A stretch of DNA of 5,522 nucleotides, from NCBI GenBank assembly GCA_003156495.1, contig PMHC01000168.1, positions 905 through 6,426 on the forward strand, given 5' to 3'. The notes beneath the pieces are model-generated. The model was not told the DNA's origin and did not search any database. It worked only from the letters and a program-made list of their open reading frames with translations. A program made the position numbers and the translations under genes. Below are positions 4,966 to 5,522 of this stretch, in pieces (positions within the stretch are counted from its first letter, which is position 1; each line of letters opens with the position of its first letter). This DNA comes from Acidobacteriaceae bacterium (lineage in GTDB: Bacteria > Acidobacteriota > Terriglobia > Terriglobales > Acidobacteriaceae).

Positions 4966-5522
4966 CTACTCCAGCATTTGCAGGTCGAGCGGCTCAACCA
5001 ACATGCAGTCCATGGTGCGAATCTGCGCCAGAGCGCGTTGCAGGGCGCTGCTCTTGCAAGGTTCCACGGTAACGACGAAAGGCAGCGCGCGCGCCGGGTA
5101 GCCGGCCTTTTGCACAATGGCGCGGATGTTGATTCCTTCGTTGGCCAGCGCCGTGGTAATGGCCGCCACAATCCCCGGGCGGTCATTGACCAGGAAGCGG
5201 ATGTAGTGCGGCACCTCGAACTCGGCGCCCACCGTGGCCGGAACCGAAGGCATTTCAACGCGGCGCGAACCATGAGCCAGCGCCAGCAGATCGCTGACGA
5301 CGGCGACGGCCGTAGGATTGCCGCCGGCGCCGTGGCCGGAGAAAACGACGTCGCCGCCATAGTGGCCGCTGAGTACAACCATATTTTCCGTTCCGTGCGA
5401 CCAGGCCATTGGCGCATGAAGATCGACCAGCGCGGGGCCGACACTAGCCGCCACTTGGCCCTCGGCCTGCTCGGCGCGAGCCACCTGGCGAATCGTGCAA
5501 CCGAGATCGCGCGCATAGCTGA
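4966..5522 (-). CDS. hom: Homoserine dehydrogenase, C-terminal part with ACT domain (N-terminus beyond window edge)
   Basis: Homoserine dehydrogenase reduces aspartate-4-semialdehyde to homoserine with NAD(P)H, the branch point towards threonine and methionine. The frame ends with TAG at 4968-4966 and stays open to the right edge, giving the last 184 residues from SYARDLGC. The end of the catalytic domain is seen in SVGPALVDLHAPMAW at visible residues 26-40 and in GHGAGGNPTAVAVVSD at 62-77, the conserved segment of this family. An ACT domain follows from about 104 (HYIRFLVNDRPGIVAAITTALANEGI), ending VEPLDLQMLE. ACT domains in this enzyme commonly mediate threonine feedback inhibition. The Rossmann domain and the catalytic lysine lie outside the window. 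An apparent GTG start at 5484 is internal. The enzyme is in the usual ACT-containing class of about 430 residues, by inference from this end. Confidence 0.93.
   Translation of the reverse strand, partial: SYARDLGCTIRQVARAEQAEGQVAASVGPALVDLHAPMAWSHGTENMVVLSGHYGGDVVFSGHGAGGNPTAVAVVSDLLALAHGSRRVEMPSVPATVGAEFEVPHYIRFLVNDRPGIVAAITTALANEGINIRAIVQKAGYPARALPFVVTVEPCKSSALQRALAQIRTMDCMLVEPLDLQMLE

Noticed and set aside
5482..5484. GTG at 5484 as the start of a short ACT-domain protein
   Set aside because: The frame continues upstream to the edge with typical homoserine dehydrogenase sequence (SYARDLGCTIRQVARAE), so this GTG is an internal valine codon.
4926..5516. A 196-codon minus-strand frame overlapping homoserine dehydrogenase
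   Set aside because: It is the wrong frame: its translation is rich in R, W and S, whereas the adjacent frame gives the conserved GAGG-NPTA segment and an ACT domain.
1..5522. Novel defence, mobile or CRISPR-type system
   Set aside because: Every long coding region belongs to a familiar housekeeping family, and no array, terminal inverted repeat, transposase, integrase or toxin-antitoxin pair is visible.

Overview
The window holds a phosphate-uptake operon on the minus strand (pstC-pstA-pstB-phoU, in transcription order), a divergently transcribed LacI-family repressor gene on the plus strand, and, convergent with that repressor, a small cysteine-rich protein gene preceded by the 3' part of a homoserine dehydrogenase gene. 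All coding regions are moderately GC-rich and tightly packed. The repressor closely resembles in wording the large LacI-type family that is expanded in Acidobacteriota (a 'SPAAKSIPQ..T..R' HTH tail, 'YRPNYFARSLR' hinge and 'FNDIAAIGAIRAL' motif). The small Cys-rich protein and the C-terminal end of the homoserine dehydrogenase fit the same phylum. This assignment rests on remembered family resemblance, not on a search, so Acidobacteriota (class Terriglobia) is a probable but unproven source.

Layout from the left edge: phoU (positions 606 down to 1, its last residues lost beyond the edge), pstB (1361-603), pstA (2244-1363) and pstC (3372-2281). The four genes are close-coupled: pstC and pstA are 36 bp apart, pstA and pstB 1 bp apart, and pstB and phoU overlap by 4 bp (ATGA). 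They encode the two membrane permeases and the ATPase of the high-affinity phosphate ABC transporter, plus its regulatory partner PhoU. The periplasmic phosphate-binding protein PstS is not on the pstC side, where a divergent regulator sits instead. It must lie beyond phoU or elsewhere.

The 202-bp divergent region (3373-3574) is the most interesting non-coding part. It contains four copies of an 8-bp motif AAGGNTAC. Two of them form an 18-bp imperfect palindrome ending 4 bp before the repressor start codon, which is a good candidate autoregulatory operator. The other two lie on the pstC side, and one overlaps an 18-bp sequence that can be read as a Pho box just upstream of pstC. Neither pstC nor the repressor gene has a clear Shine-Dalgarno sequence, unlike pstA, pstB and the small gene.

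Right of the repressor, a strong hairpin terminator (4654-4681) separates it from the convergent pair. The homoserine dehydrogenase gene (entering from the right edge, C-terminal catalytic part plus ACT domain) is followed after 54 bp by the small zinc-finger-like protein gene (4911-4705), probably on one transcript. I see no mobile element, tRNA, rRNA, CRISPR array or defence system. Apart from the unexplained operator pattern and the uncharacterised small protein, this is ordinary chromosomal housekeeping DNA.
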